Shown here: positions 52,063-62,500 of the stretch, one piece after another
How positions within the stretch are numbered: the first letter of the stretch is position 1
How the letters are laid out: every line of letters starts with the position of its first letter
Source: Selenomonas sp.
GTDB lineage: Bacteria > Bacillota_C > Negativicutes > Selenomonadales > Selenomonadaceae
DNA: 64,000 nucleotides
NCBI RefSeq assembly: GCF_024699275.1
Contig: NZ_JAILPX010000026.1
Span: forward strand, 1 to 64,000
Direction: 5' to 3'
Notes under the pieces: generated by a model
Databases searched by the model: none
What the model was told of the DNA's origin: nothing
What the model saw: the letters and a program-made list of their open reading frames with translations, nothing else
Program-made: the position numbers and the translations under genes

Positions 52063-54111
52063 TTATACTTTGAACTTCTGCACTTCCTGTTGCAATTCCA
52101 TAGCCATCTTGGCCAGTCCATTGCTGGCATGAGCAATTTCCTGTACCGAAGCGCTTTGTTCCTCTGTTGCTGCCGATACGGTTTCCGCTTCTTCTGCGGC
52201 ACTGCGGCTGCTTTCACCAATGGTGCGGACATGACCCACAATTTCCTGGCCGCTGGCAGCCATGCCGCTGATGGCCGTCGAAATCTCCTGCACCTGTGCG
52301 GATACATTTTCCACAATCTCAATAATCTTCCGGAAGGATTCTCCCATGGACATGATGTTTTCTGTGCCCACCCGGACTTCCTCACTGCCTGCCTGCATAC
52401 CGGCCACAGCATTATCCGTATCCCTGCGGGTCTCGGCAATCAACGCAGAAATACGCTGCGCTGCTTCCTGGGAAGATTCGGCCAGCTTCCGAACTTCGTC
52501 AGCCACCACCGCAAAACCACGACCATGTTCACCAGCCCGCGCAGCCTCAATCGCCGCATTCAGAGCCAACAAGTTCGTCTGCTCAGAAATACTGGAAATC
52601 GTATCCACAATCTGTCCGATTTCACTGGAACGTTCCCCTAAAGCCGTAACCACCTTGGTGGATTCCTTGGTGGATTCTTCAATGCGCTTAATCTGGCCAA
52701 TGGCTTCATTCAAGGTCTTGCCGCCATCCCGGGCCACATTGGACGCATCCCGGCTATTTGCCGCCGCTTCATCAGCCTTGCCGGCAATACTCTGAATCGT
52801 ATCGTTGAGACTTTCAATGGCACCAGAAGTAGAATTCACCGCATCCAGCTGCTCACTAGTGCCCTGTGCGACCTTCACAATGCTATCAGCCACCTGATTA
52901 GATGCTTGGGCAGATTGTTCGCAGGTGGCATTGAGTTCTTCGGAAGCTGCCGACAGGCTTTCTGCCGAACCACTCACATTATGCAGGACCTTTCTTACGC
53001 CTTCACGCATATCCCGTACAGCCTCTGCCAGTAATCCCAATTCGTTATGCACCATAATCTGCGCCGGGCGATTCTGGAAGTCACCTCCCGCCAGCAGCCG
53101 CATTTCATTCATCATGGCAGCCAGCGGTTTCATGGAACGATTAACCGTGAACAACACACCCAAAGAAATCAGGATAATCAATACAAGAGAAATCCCCGTC
53201 ATGATTTTGAGCACATTGCCCACCGGTGCAAAGAGTTCATCCTGATAAGCAATAGTTGCCATGCCCCAGCCTGTAGCCTTAATCGGATTGTAGAAGGCAA
53301 TCATGTCCTGACCATCCGCCCGAGTAAACTTATACACGCCGGCCTCTCCGGAAAGCATCTTCTCGCCCAAAGTACGCAGCCCCGGATCCTCTTCTTCCGA
53401 AATCTTTTTCTTCATAATAGCCGTGTCATCAGGATTGACAATATACGTTCCCTCTTTGGAGATCAAGAGACTATAACCGCTTTCTCCCAGCTTCAAATCG
53501 CTGACCTTCTCCACGACAGCATCCACATAGATAGCCGCCAGTACCATTCCCACATTGGCGCCAGTACTATCCTTGGCCAAGGCAATGGAGTTCACGATAA
53601 TCTTCCCCGTGGCCTGGGAAACCACCGGCGGCGACATAAAGCTGTCCTGAGCCCCCGTCATGGTCTGCTTATACCAAGCCTTATCGGCATTATGCATCTC
53701 CTTAAAGCCTGATTTTGTCTGGCCGTAAAGCACCCCCGAACCATCGAAGGGTCCCCAGCTGACACTGTCATATACCCCAGGATAAATCTTATCCATGAGT
53801 TTAAGACGATAAACATTGTTCTCATTCATGAGTTCCGGAGCCGCCTGCAGATTTTTCGCAGCCGGATGCGAAGCCGCTGTCTGGGTTTCCAGCATCCGGC
53901 TATCCAGCCAGGCAGATACCCCACTGGCCACTTCCTGTGCATTCTTTAAGGAACTGGTCGTCAGTTGCTGCTCAAAGGTCGTTCCTACATAGCGAAAAAT
54001 AATTCCCGCCATCAACACCAGACCAACCACAACAATGGGAATCACATAAAGTAAAATCTCCGTTTTGACGGTTCTGGTTTTCTGTGCAAAATTCTCCTGA
54101 TCAGCCATCAT
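52063..54111 (-). CDS. Methyl-accepting chemotaxis protein with dCache sensor
   Basis: 682 residues. An N-terminal transmembrane helix ([20 protein letters not shown]), a periplasmic double-Cache domain (about 35-290, with the [18 protein letters not shown] and [18 protein letters not shown] segments), a second helix ([19 protein letters not shown]), HAMP, and a cytoplasmic signalling tip [38 protein letters not shown]-terminal segment ends [13 protein letters not shown] with no CheR-tether pentapeptide. Ligand unknown; Cache domains commonly bind amino acids, organic acids or amines. Two in-frame ATGs follow GGAGGG, and I kept the first. Confidence 0.94.
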   Translation of the reverse strand: MMADQENFAQKTRTVKTEILLYVIPIVVVGLVLMAGIIFRYVGTTFEQQLTTSSLKNAQEVASGVSAWLDSRMLETQTAASHPAAKNLQAAPELMNENNVYRLKLMDKIYPGVYDSVSWGPFDGSGVLYGQTKSGFKEMHNADKAWYKQTMTGAQDSFMSPPVVSQATGKIIVNSIALAKDSTGANVGMVLAAIYVDAVVEKVSDLKLGESGYSLLISKEGTYIVNPDDTAIMKKKISEEEDPGLRTLGEKMLSGEAGVYKFTRADGQDMIAFYNPIKATGWGMATIAYQDELFAPVGNVLKIMTGISLVLIILISLGVLFTVNRSMKPLAAMMNEMRLLAGGDFQNRPAQIMVHNELGLLAEAVRDMREGVRKVLHNVSGSAESLSAASEELNATCEQSAQASNQVADSIVKVAQGTSEQLDAVNSTSGAIESLNDTIQSIAGKADEAAANSRDASNVARDGGKTLNEAIGQIKRIEESTKESTKVVTALGERSSEIGQIVDTISSISEQTNLLALNAAIEAARAGEHGRGFAVVADEVRKLAESSQEAAQRISALIAETRRDTDNAVAGMQAGSEEVRVGTENIMSMGESFRKIIEIVENVSAQVQEISTAISGMAASGQEIVGHVRTIGESSRSAAEEAETVSAATEEQSASVQEIAHASNGLAKMAMELQQEVQKFKV

Positions 54112-54178
54112 AATCCCTCCCCAAATATCCTATATCCCCTTAATATGAAATCACGATCGTCTAAGCAGCGCCTGCCGC

Positions 54179-55465
54179 TTAAATATTCCAATGAATCATC
54201 GCCCGCATCGACAGCTCTGCATCCCCATCGTCAAAAGCCTCTCTCTCGGGCAGCCAATCCTCCGCAAACAACGGCAAATCCTCCACCAATTTCTTGATGA
54301 ACTTATTTACCGTCTGCATGGCCACATCATCCTGTGGCGAATTCAAGAACAAGCCAAGAACACGACCTACCTCCTCCATCTCCTCTGCCTGCAGATAGCG
54401 GGTTGCACTATCCAAACTGGACAAGCGCAAAATCGGAAAACTGATGTTATCCTCGGCGGTCATCAGCTGTTCTGCCTTAACCAATAGACCTGCGGTTTTC
54501 AGTTTATCGGCCACCACATTGCCATTGACCTTCTCCGGCAGCTGTACCAGCACCAGATGATTTTCTGTCGGACTGCAGAGCAACTTACAGCCTGCGGACA
54601 GGAGACCATTTTCCAGCCCTCTTGCATTATCCAAAACCTGTTGGGCATAATCCTGATATTCCATGCAATCCGCTTCTTTGAACACCAATGCCAACGAGGC
54701 CAGTACATTCTTCTTCAAGGAACTGTGTCCCGTTTCTAATACCGTTTTATCCAAAAGCTCCGCAATATCCTCCTTACAGAGGATAATGCCATTCTGCGGA
54801 CCATGCAGCGCATCACTGGCCGCAAAAGTCGCCACATCGGCATAGGGAACTGGCGACGGAACTTTTCCGGCCGCAATCAATCCGGAATTCTGTCCCAAGT
54901 CCACCCAAAGATAGGCCCCTACCTCGTCTGCAATTTTCCGCAATTGGGCACAATCGATGTTCCGCGGATAATTCACTGGCGAATATACAATCATATCAGG
55001 ACGATGCTTATGCGCCAGAGCCTGGACCTTGGCAAAATTCAACCCCAAAGTATCCGGCTCCACCCCAAACTTCACAAAATTATACTGCAGGTCACCCGTA
55101 CAATACTCAGACTTGCGCAGATTGAAGGACAGAACCGTATCTCCCTTTTTGAGCAACGCCAGCATCACCACGCGGGACGCAATAGCCAGACTGCCCGTGC
55201 GCACTATGACGTGTTCCGCATTGAAAAGTTCCTTGGCTCTGCTGATGGCTAGTTTTTCCAGCCGGCTCTGACGGTGGGTCTTGCGATGATCGATAATTTC
55301 ATCCCCCAGAGTACTTCCCTTCAAAAATGCAGCAAAGGGCGATGCTGCATTGGTCGTTGGAATCAAGGACAAGGTGGTGCGCTGCTGTTTAAGGGCACTC
55401 CTGAGCTGCCCACACAATTCCGGATCAAAACTTTCCAATTTTCGCAGAATTTTCTCGTTGGTCAT
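54179..55465 (-). CDS. Serine hydroxymethyltransferase homologue lacking the PLP lysine
   Basis: 428 residues. The SHMT fold is visible: DEIIDHRKTHRQSRLEKLAISRAKELFNAEHVIV (the AKELFNAEH block), ALLKKGDTVLSFNL, MIVYSPVNYPRNIDCAQLRKIADEVGAYLWVDLGQ and AAGKVPSPVPYADVATF. The catalytic TTTHKTLRGPRGG becomes FAASDALHGPQNG: the PLP lysine is Asp218 and the histidine before it is Ser217. DMAH becomes DLGQ (Asp189 kept, His to Gln192), and the PLP-stacking histidine motif is missing. It therefore should not catalyse as an SHMT. A binding, regulatory or new role is inferred. It precedes the chemoreceptor gene by 67 bases with no obvious terminator. Confidence 0.8.
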   Translation of the reverse strand: MTNEKILRKLESFDPELCGQLRSALKQQRTTLSLIPTTNAASPFAAFLKGSTLGDEIIDHRKTHRQSRLEKLAISRAKELFNAEHVIVRTGSLAIASRVVMLALLKKGDTVLSFNLRKSEYCTGDLQYNFVKFGVEPDTLGLNFAKVQALAHKHRPDMIVYSPVNYPRNIDCAQLRKIADEVGAYLWVDLGQNSGLIAAGKVPSPVPYADVATFAASDALHGPQNGIILCKEDIAELLDKTVLETGHSSLKKNVLASLALVFKEADCMEYQDYAQQVLDNARGLENGLLSAGCKLLCSPTENHLVLVQLPEKVNGNVVADKLKTAGLLVKAEQLMTAEDNISFPILRLSSLDSATRYLQAEEMEEVGRVLGLFLNSPQDDVAMQTVNKFIKKLVEDLPLFAEDWLPEREAFDDGDAELSMRAMIHWNI

Positions 55466-55568
55466 GTTCCATATCCTTTCCCAATATATTGCTGAATTTT
55501 ATCCGTTACTGTTATCATTAAATTCTTTCGACAAAAAACTGAAAAATCCTGCGCTTTTTCCCTGACCA

Positions 55569-56444
55569 TCAATTCTGCAAACCATAATAATGCAACAGCG
55601 CCTGGGTTCCTTTATTGCCTTCTCCCAGCCGTTCCATCTGCCGCACCTGACTGAGTACTTGTGCCAGTACCGGCAGAGCCGCACCATAAGCAGCAGATGT
55701 CTCCGTACCGATGGACAGATCCTTCCCAAAATGCTTCAACATAAAACCGGGTGCAAAATCACCGGAAAGCCCCCGACGTACCACATTGCTCATCTGAAAA
55801 CTGCCCGCTGCCCCAGCAGAAATAGCCTGATAAGTCTTCTCCAAATCGATTCCCGAAGCCTTAGCGTATGCATAGGCCTCACAAGCTCCTGCCAATGCTC
55901 CTGCTATGGCAATCTGATTACAGGCCTTGGCCTTTTGACCGGCACCCGCTGCCCCCATGTAGACAAGATTTGTTCCCATAGCAGAAAACACCGGTTTCAA
56001 GGCCTCAAAATCACATTCTTCCCCTCCCACCAAAATGGATAATGTGGCATTCTTTGCGCCTACATCTCCACCAGTCACCGGAGCATCCACCGCATAGATT
56101 CCCTTCTCTTTGGCACAAGCAAAGATCTTTTCCGCCAGTATTGGCGAAGATGTGGTCATGTCCACCACATAAGCACCTGCTTTGGCATTCGCCAGGATAC
56201 CATCAGCACCTAAATAAACTTCCTCCACATCTTTAGGATAACCCACTATGGTAATCACCACATCCTGCCCCTTAGCACAGGCACCGGGGCTTTCACACCA
56301 TTTAGCACCCTTAGCCAGCAATCCTTCTGCCTTGGCCTTCGTACGATTATAAACACTCAATGCAAAACCTGCCGCCAGTAGATGATCCGCCATGGCCGCG
56401 CCCATGATTCCAGTACCGATAAAGCCAATGTTCTTGATCCCCAT
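55569..56444 (-). CDS. Beta-hydroxyacid dehydrogenase (3-hydroxyisobutyrate / tartronate semialdehyde reductase family)
   Basis: 291 residues. Rossmann motif NIGFIGTGIMGAAMADHLLAAGF, the VVDMTTSSP block, the substrate motif DAPVTGGDVGAKNATLSILVGG, and the catalytic lysine region GAGQKAKACNQIAIAG with K172. C-terminal FMLKHFGKDLSIGTE. The family contains 2-hydroxy-3-oxopropionate reductase, 3-hydroxyisobutyrate dehydrogenase and succinic semialdehyde reductases; the substrate is not decided here. It lies 103 bases upstream of the SHMT homologue in the same direction. Confidence 0.9.
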   Translation of the reverse strand: MGIKNIGFIGTGIMGAAMADHLLAAGFALSVYNRTKAKAEGLLAKGAKWCESPGACAKGQDVVITIVGYPKDVEEVYLGADGILANAKAGAYVVDMTTSSPILAEKIFACAKEKGIYAVDAPVTGGDVGAKNATLSILVGGEECDFEALKPVFSAMGTNLVYMGAAGAGQKAKACNQIAIAGALAGACEAYAYAKASGIDLEKTYQAISAGAAGSFQMSNVVRRGLSGDFAPGFMLKHFGKDLSIGTETSAAYGAALPVLAQVLSQVRQMERLGEGNKGTQALLHYYGLQN

Positions 56445-56513
56445 ATAATCCGCTTCCTTTCCATAGATAACCTCAATTATGAAACACTTCTCCCTGGCTG
56501 AGAAAAATCCTGC

Positions 56514-57419
56514 TTAACGTTTTAATGCCGGCAATGGCAGCTGCGCCAGCAAGACCGCAATAAAGACCAATGTGCAGCCCCAAAGTTCCCGCTGACTCAT
56601 CACTTCTCCCAAAATCAGCCAGCCTGCCAATACCGCAAATACCGCTTCCAAACTCATCAGCAACGTGGCTAAAGTAGGCGTAGTATACTTTTGTCCCACA
56701 ATCTGCAGGGTATAGGCCAGGCCGCTGGAAATCACCCCTGCAAACAACAGCGGATATCTCGCCGACCATAGGCTTTCCACACGTGGTTCCTCAAAGCTGA
56801 CCGTCAATAGACCAACTACCACAAATGCCACCGCAAACTGCATCCAGGACAACTTCAGCCCATCTGCTTTCTTCTTCATGAAATGGTCAATCACCAGGAT
56901 ATGCAGCGAAAAGAATACAGCACAGCAAAGAATCAGAAAATCCCCATAAGCTATCGTAAAAGTCTCCTGCACACAGAGAAAATAAAAGCCCACAATGGCC
57001 AACAACACACAAAAGACCAATATCTTAGGAATCCTCTGCCCAATTACCCGTCCCATCAGTGGCACCATGATGATATAAAGCGCTGTGATAAACCCTGCCT
57101 TGCCCGCTGTGGTATAGCAAATCCCCACCTGTTGCAGGACATCCGCCACGCCCAGTATCAAACCGCAATAAAGACCGCCGCGCATTGTTACCCAATCAGG
57201 GGCAAATCTATTCCATAGACCATCGGCTGAAACCTGCCTGGCCTGCACGCTAAACATAAAAATTACCGGCACCAGAGCCAGCATGGCCAATAGGTAGCGA
57301 GTCGCACAGAAGGTAAAGGGGCCGATATACGCCATCCCTGCGCTTTGCGCCACAAAACCGCCACCCCAAATCATGGCCGTGAGCAGCAGCATCACATTGC
57401 CCTTAATTTGATTTCCCAT
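56514..57419 (-). CDS. EamA/DMT family transporter
   Basis: 301 residues and ten expected helices in two EamA repeats. It starts with MLLLTAMIWGGGFVAQSAGM, ends the first half around GFYFLCVQ, and the second has SLEAVFAVLAGWLILGEVMSQRELWGCTLVFIAVLLAQL. These match drug/metabolite exporters, often of amino acids. Start chosen at 57419, preceded by GGGGG; the upstream in-frame ATG lies before that site. It is divergent from rpmF. Confidence 0.9.
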   Translation of the reverse strand: MGNQIKGNVMLLLTAMIWGGGFVAQSAGMAYIGPFTFCATRYLLAMLALVPVIFMFSVQARQVSADGLWNRFAPDWVTMRGGLYCGLILGVADVLQQVGICYTTAGKAGFITALYIIMVPLMGRVIGQRIPKILVFCVLLAIVGFYFLCVQETFTIAYGDFLILCCAVFFSLHILVIDHFMKKKADGLKLSWMQFAVAFVVVGLLTVSFEEPRVESLWSARYPLLFAGVISSGLAYTLQIVGQKYTTPTLATLLMSLEAVFAVLAGWLILGEVMSQRELWGCTLVFIAVLLAQLPLPALKR

Positions 57420-57611
57420 ATAAATCCCCCTAAAAATCAGCACATCTCAAATTTTCCTGTAAAAAAACCTTGCATTCTCTGCCTAAAAACAGTAAAATAT
57501 TATCATGTGTCAATGCACATGGCAATTGTGAAATGAATCCATTCAGCATCAACCCTAGTTTGTATGGATTTCACTAAACAGCAAGTCGGATTGTTCCGGA
57601 GGTGAAACCGA

Positions 57612-57791
57612 ATGGCAGTACCAAAGAGAAAAATGTCCAAAGCCCGTCGCGACCAGCGTCGTGCTAATTGGAAATTAGAAGCACCGGGGTTTGTTTCCTG
57701 CCCGCAGTGCCATGAACCCAAGATGCCCCATCATGTATGCCCGGAATGTGGCTACTATGACGGCAAAGAAGTTGTTGCCGCTGCTGAATAA
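57612..57791 (+). CDS. rpmF: 50S ribosomal protein L32
   Basis: 59 residues encoded by a short gene: start [20 protein letters not shown], then zinc ligands C30, C33, C43, C46 (CPQC and CPEC). The C-terminus ends EVVAAAE. GGAGGTG before the ATG is a strong ribosome site. In most Firmicutes rpmF sits after a DUF177 gene and before plsX; here neither is adjacent. An inverted repeat in the leader (57526-57576, GTGAAAT with ATTTCAC) may be regulatory. Confidence 0.96.
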   Translation: MAVPKRKMSKARRDQRRANWKLEAPGFVSCPQCHEPKMPHHVCPECGYYDGKEVVAAAE

Positions 57792-57802
57792 GCAACGCCC
57801 TT

Positions 57803-57830
57803 AACCGGATAATCTGATGATTATCCGGTT
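57803..57830 (+). terminator. Terminator of rpmF
   Basis: AACCGGATAATC and GATTATCCGGTT form a 12-bp stem with a 4-base loop, followed by ATTTCTTTTC. Confidence 0.8.
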
Positions 57831-57858
57831 ATTTCTTTTCACGGAGGACTAGATTTTC

Positions 57859-58059
57859 ATGGTAAACTCATTTCATTCTATCTTACAAGTACGCAGTGCC
57901 CGTATGGATTTGGGCCTGACCCGCAGCCAATTAGCCCTCATGTGCGGTCTTAAGCCATCGCTGATTGCTGAATTTGAATACGGTGAACGCCCCATCTGCC
58001 GGGCAACCTACGAAAAGATTATCAACACTCTGAGCCGTGCAGAAATGCCCTCAGCATAA
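57859..58059 (+). CDS. Small XRE-type helix-turn-helix protein
   Basis: 66 residues. The HTH is clear: RMDLGLTRSQLALMCGLKPSLIAEFEYGERPICRATYEKIINTL (the RSQLALMCGLKPSLIAEFEYG block). No other domain. GGAGG precedes the start. It lies 67 bases after rpmF, past a terminator. Size and fold suggest a DNA-binding regulator, perhaps of the neighbouring PTS gene; target unknown. Confidence 0.82.
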   Translation: MVNSFHSILQVRSARMDLGLTRSQLALMCGLKPSLIAEFEYGERPICRATYEKIINTLSRAEMPSA

Positions 58060-58060
58060 T

Positions 58061-58106
58061 CTGTATAATAAAAAGCCTCCCATAACGGGAGGTTTTTATT
58101 ATACAG
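58061..58106. terminator. Bidirectional terminator between the HTH gene and the PTS gene
   Basis: CTGTATAATAAAAAGCCTCC and its complement form a near-perfect stem, one base bulged, with U-runs on both sides. It separates two convergent genes. Confidence 0.9.
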
Positions 58107-58108
58107 GC

Positions 58109-59485
58109 TTAATGGGCCAGAATCTCATTGGCCACATGTTCAGCATTCGTGCCGATAACCACCTGAACAGCATTGCCCGTGGCAAATACACCGCGCACAC
58201 CATTGATTTTCTTAAGTTTTTCACTATCCATCTTGGACAGGTCTTTCACTGTGCAGCGCAAGCGGGTAGCACAATTGGATATTTCCTCCAGATTGTCCTT
58301 GCCCCCCAAAGCAGCTAAAACCTGCTCAGACAACTCACTCATGGTTGTCGGTTCACTGGAAGCCGGCGTATCCTCATCATAGCGACCGATGGTGGGAATA
58401 TCAAACTGACGGATTGCCCAGCTGAAAATGCCATAATAAAGCACAAAGGTTCCGATGCCGATGACCAGTATCATTTCCGGTTTCGTAGCCAGCCCCCAGT
58501 CGATAACATAATCGATAAAGCCGGCGGAAAAACCAAAGCCATCCAATACGCCCAGAGAATAGGTAACGGCCAGGCAAAGACCGGTAAGGACAGCATGAAC
58601 CGCATAAAGGGCCGGAGCCAGGAACATAAACATGAATTCAATGGGTTCCGTGATACCGGTCAGAAAAGCTGTAAAGGCCACAGAAGCCAGCATACCACCG
58701 ATTTTCGCCCGATTTTCCGGTTTAGCTGCATGATACATGGCCAGGGCCACAGCTGGCATACCAAACATCATCATGGGGAAGAAGCCCGCCATGAACATAC
58801 CGGCAGTGGGATCCCCGGCAAAGAAACGGTTGAGGTCGCCAGTAGCCACCGCCCCCGTCACCGGATTGGCGTACTCACCGAAGACGAACCAGATGAAACT
58901 GTTGAGAATATGATGCAGGCCCACAGGAATCAGCAGTCGGTTCAATACACCATAGACGAAAGTCCCCAGTGCACCAGCGCCGATAATCCATTCACCTACT
59001 GCATGAATAAATGCCTGACAGGGACCCCAGATAACCCCAAAGATGGCAGCCAAAACAATGGATACAGCTGCCGTCACAATCAATACGAAACGCCGGCCGC
59101 CAAAAAAGCCCAGATATTCCGGCAATTTCATCTTATGATAACGATTGTAGAGAACACCTGCTTCAATACCACTGACAATACCAGCAAGAACACTCATGTT
59201 CAAGGTTTCATCAATGGTCTTCAACGCGGAGGTCAAAATCAGATAACCGATGGCACCGGCCAGACCAGCCGCACCGTTGTTATCCTTGGCCAGTCCCACA
59301 CCGATACCGATAGAAAAAATAAGTGCCAGATTATCAAAGACCGCTCCACCGGCCTTGGTGATAAAGGGGATGTTCAACACATCCGGCGCGCCGAGACGCA
59401 AGAGCAAAGCTGCTGCCGGCAAAACCGCGATGGGCAGCATCAACGCTTTACCGATGCTTTGCAGTTTAGTAAACCAATTGCTCAT
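58109..59485 (-). CDS. nagE: PTS transporter, GlcNAc/glucose-type EIICB
   Basis: 458 residues. Ten-segment EIIC domain with LMLPIAVLPAAALLLRLGAPDVLN, the GITEPIEFMFMFLAPALYAVHAVLTG signature and GLHHILNSFIWFVFGEY. A linker leads to the EIIB domain with the phosphocysteine in NCATRLRCTVKDLSKMD. No EIIA domain, so a separate one serves it. It matches NagE-type permeases, so N-acetylglucosamine is likeliest; glucose is possible. It ends in the bidirectional terminator at 58061. Confidence 0.9.
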   Translation of the reverse strand: MSNWFTKLQSIGKALMLPIAVLPAAALLLRLGAPDVLNIPFITKAGGAVFDNLALIFSIGIGVGLAKDNNGAAGLAGAIGYLILTSALKTIDETLNMSVLAGIVSGIEAGVLYNRYHKMKLPEYLGFFGGRRFVLIVTAAVSIVLAAIFGVIWGPCQAFIHAVGEWIIGAGALGTFVYGVLNRLLIPVGLHHILNSFIWFVFGEYANPVTGAVATGDLNRFFAGDPTAGMFMAGFFPMMMFGMPAVALAMYHAAKPENRAKIGGMLASVAFTAFLTGITEPIEFMFMFLAPALYAVHAVLTGLCLAVTYSLGVLDGFGFSAGFIDYVIDWGLATKPEMILVIGIGTFVLYYGIFSWAIRQFDIPTIGRYDEDTPASSEPTTMSELSEQVLAALGGKDNLEEISNCATRLRCTVKDLSKMDSEKLKKINGVRGVFATGNAVQVVIGTNAEHVANEILAH

Positions 59486-59512
59486 AATATCACTCCCTAT
59501 AAGAAAATAAAT

Positions 59513-59537
59513 GCGAGGCAGTTCTACACTGCCTCGC
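59513..59537 (-). terminator. Terminator of the FIST-domain kinase gene
   Basis: GCGAGGCAG and CTGCCTCGC form a 9-bp stem with a 7-base loop, followed leftward by ATTTATTTTC. Confidence 0.75.
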
Positions 59538-59564
59538 TCATTTTAGCATAATTATCTAAATATT

Positions 59565-62500
59565 TCAATGTTGCAAAATCAAAAGTATCTGCAGGGCCTG
59601 CCAGTCGGGAACACTGGCTGCTTCTCTAATCCTGTGTAATTTTTCCTGCGCCGCTGCCGGCAAATCATATCTGTCCAGTTCCTCCAGCATGTATCCCAGA
59701 TTATCATAGTCAAAACTCTGCACAGCTTCCCCCATCGCTGCCCAGGCTTCTGCCAATTCCGCCGCATCGATAGCCTCCTTTTTTACCGCTGGTTCTGCCT
59801 GCGGTAGCAGCAGGGACAAGCTGGAAAGATAACTGCGATAAAGCTCCAGCAAGGGTTTGGTCCCGGCTTTGATTTCCTCCACATAGCCATTGTTGCCTGC
59901 ATCCTCTAAGCGGCGTGCCCGCGCTGATAACTCCTCTGCGCCTATGATACGAGCCGTACTCTTAAGGGCATGGACTTTCGTCGTATAATTCTTCCAGTCC
60001 GCCCCCTCAAAATAACGTTGTATTTCTGCCGCATTACTCTCTATGTTCTGAACAAAGACCTTCAAGGCATCCATATACGTACCGACCGAGCCACAATGCT
60101 TTACCCCGCAATAAGGATCAAGGCCCACCACGTACTCCAGCCAGTCAGGCAGCTTATCCGCCTCTTGCTGAACCTCTGCCGACTGCCTATGCTCCACCTT
60201 ATCCTGAGGCAGATATTTCCGCAGAAGCTCTTCCAGCTTATGACTATCAATCGGCTTCGTCAGATAATCATCGAAACCAGCTGCCAAATATTCCTCCCGG
60301 GCTCCGCTTACCGCATTGGCAGTAAGGGCAATAACCGGTGTCTTGCCATTGGGAAAATCCTGACCTGTGGACAGTTCCTTCATTTGTTGTAATGTTTCCA
60401 CACCATCCAGTCCTGGCATGCGATGGTCTAAGAAAATCACATCATAATGTTTCTCCCCAGCCAGCTTCAAACACTCGTAACCGCTCATCGCTGTATCCAC
60501 CTGCACCTGTGTCTGTTTCAGGAGTCCTCGTATCACCGTAAGATTCATGGCGGTATCATCCACCACCATAATTTTTGCCTCCGGTGCAATAAAGCTTTCC
60601 TGATAGGCCGTCCTGGCTGCCATCGAGCGGCGATAAGCCTCCTCGTAATTGCCCATGGGCTCCCAGTTCAATACCTTTTGGGTAACCGTAAAGGAAAATT
60701 CCGAACCTTCGCCATAAATGCTTTTCACTTCCAATTTCCGCCCGGCTAAGGCCAGCAAGCGCTGTGTGATATTCATCCCTAAACCGGTTCCCTCAATGGT
60801 CCGGTTCCGCTCCTCCTCAATCCGCTCAAAGGGATGGAACAATTTCTCCAGATCTTCTTCCTTGATGCCAATGCCCGTATCCTGCACGCTGACCCGGAGG
60901 TTGATAGCATCTTCGCCCACTTTCTCATAGGACAGCGCCAGCGTAACCCGTCCCTTTTCCGTATACTTCACCGCATTGGTAAGCAGATTGGTCACCACCT
61001 GCCGGAAGCGGATTTCATCCCCCTGCAGGATACTGGGCATATCGATGGGCGCTTCTACACAAAGCTCCAGCCCCTTTTTCTCCGCCCGCTGGCGAATCAT
61101 ATTCACCAAATCATTCAGCATGGAACTGACGGCGTACTCCACGGGAATGAGTTCCAACTTGCCGGCTTCAATCTTGGAAAAATCCAGAATATCATTGATG
61201 AGTCCCAGCAGGGAAGTACCTGCCGTACGAATATTTTCTGCATATTGGCGGATATTGGGCTCTGTACTTTCCCGCAGGATCATCTCATCCATCCCCAACA
61301 CCGCATTGATGGGGGTACGAATCTCATGACTCATATTGGAAAGGAATTGACTCTTGGCAATACTGGCTGCTTCTGCATTATGCGCCATTTCCCTCAATTC
61401 CTCTGTCACCGCCTGCAGGAAAGCTGCCATGCGCTCATCCAGGGGAATGACCTGATGCTTTTCCACCTGAGGCTGCATGAACTCAATGTGAAAATCCTGC
61501 AGTTGCGCCTGTCCTTCCCGCATTCCCACAGCCACCAGAGCACTGTTCAACACACCACCTTGCCCCCCATGGCAAAAAATCTCGGAAGTGCCGTAATTCA
61601 ACGATAAGGGTGGCATGAAACGACGATAAAAATCGATTTCCTTCCGCGCCTCTTTTTTCAAAAACATGGTGCGATTACCACACACAATCAGAAACAACGC
61701 ATTGGGTGCCATGGCACACATCTGTTCGCTGGCCCGCTCTGTCCCCTTCAGCAGATCCTCCCGCACCGCATAGGTCAGACGTAATTTTTCCCCTTCATTC
61801 ACGTCAGCACTGAAAAACAGCTTTCCCTCTTCATCATAGCGCGGTGGCACCCGCCCCATAAGGAAGCCATTGCGCTCAATGGCAATGGGAAATTCCGAAA
61901 TATTATTGACAAAGTTCTCATCCGGCGTAACCTTCAGATACCGCCGGTAGATTTCTGCTGCGGGCATATCGTCAACGGTCGCAATTACATTTTCTCCCCC
62001 CGTGGCGGTAACCGTCATCTCCTTACCTAAGGGTTTCCAGCCAAATACATAGTCCCCCTGGACATGGAGATCTGCACCGGAAAATACCACCACTACCACC
62101 CCAAAGGTATATACCTGCTCCCCGATTACATACTGTTGCTCCACCCGGTTTTTCTTATTGGCGGCATGCAGATTATAACGATTTTCCTTATCGTCAGCAC
62201 TGTACTCAAACATCCCTGCCGTAGAACCAAAAATCACGACCTCTTCGTTGAGTTGTGCAAAGCCACGGACAAACTTATGAAACTCTGTAGACATTCCCGC
62301 GGCAAATATTGCCGCTGCCCGCACCGAGGGAATCTCCTGCAGCTTTTGGCCCAGCATCCTGCCTGCTGCAGCATAATCAAGCGGACAGCCATCGCAATTC
62401 AGCAAGTGTACCTGACTATGCTGAAAAAAAACAAAATTCAATTTCAATGAGACTTCAATCTTGTCGGTACCGAAAATCGTTTCCGACATACCGGAAACCA

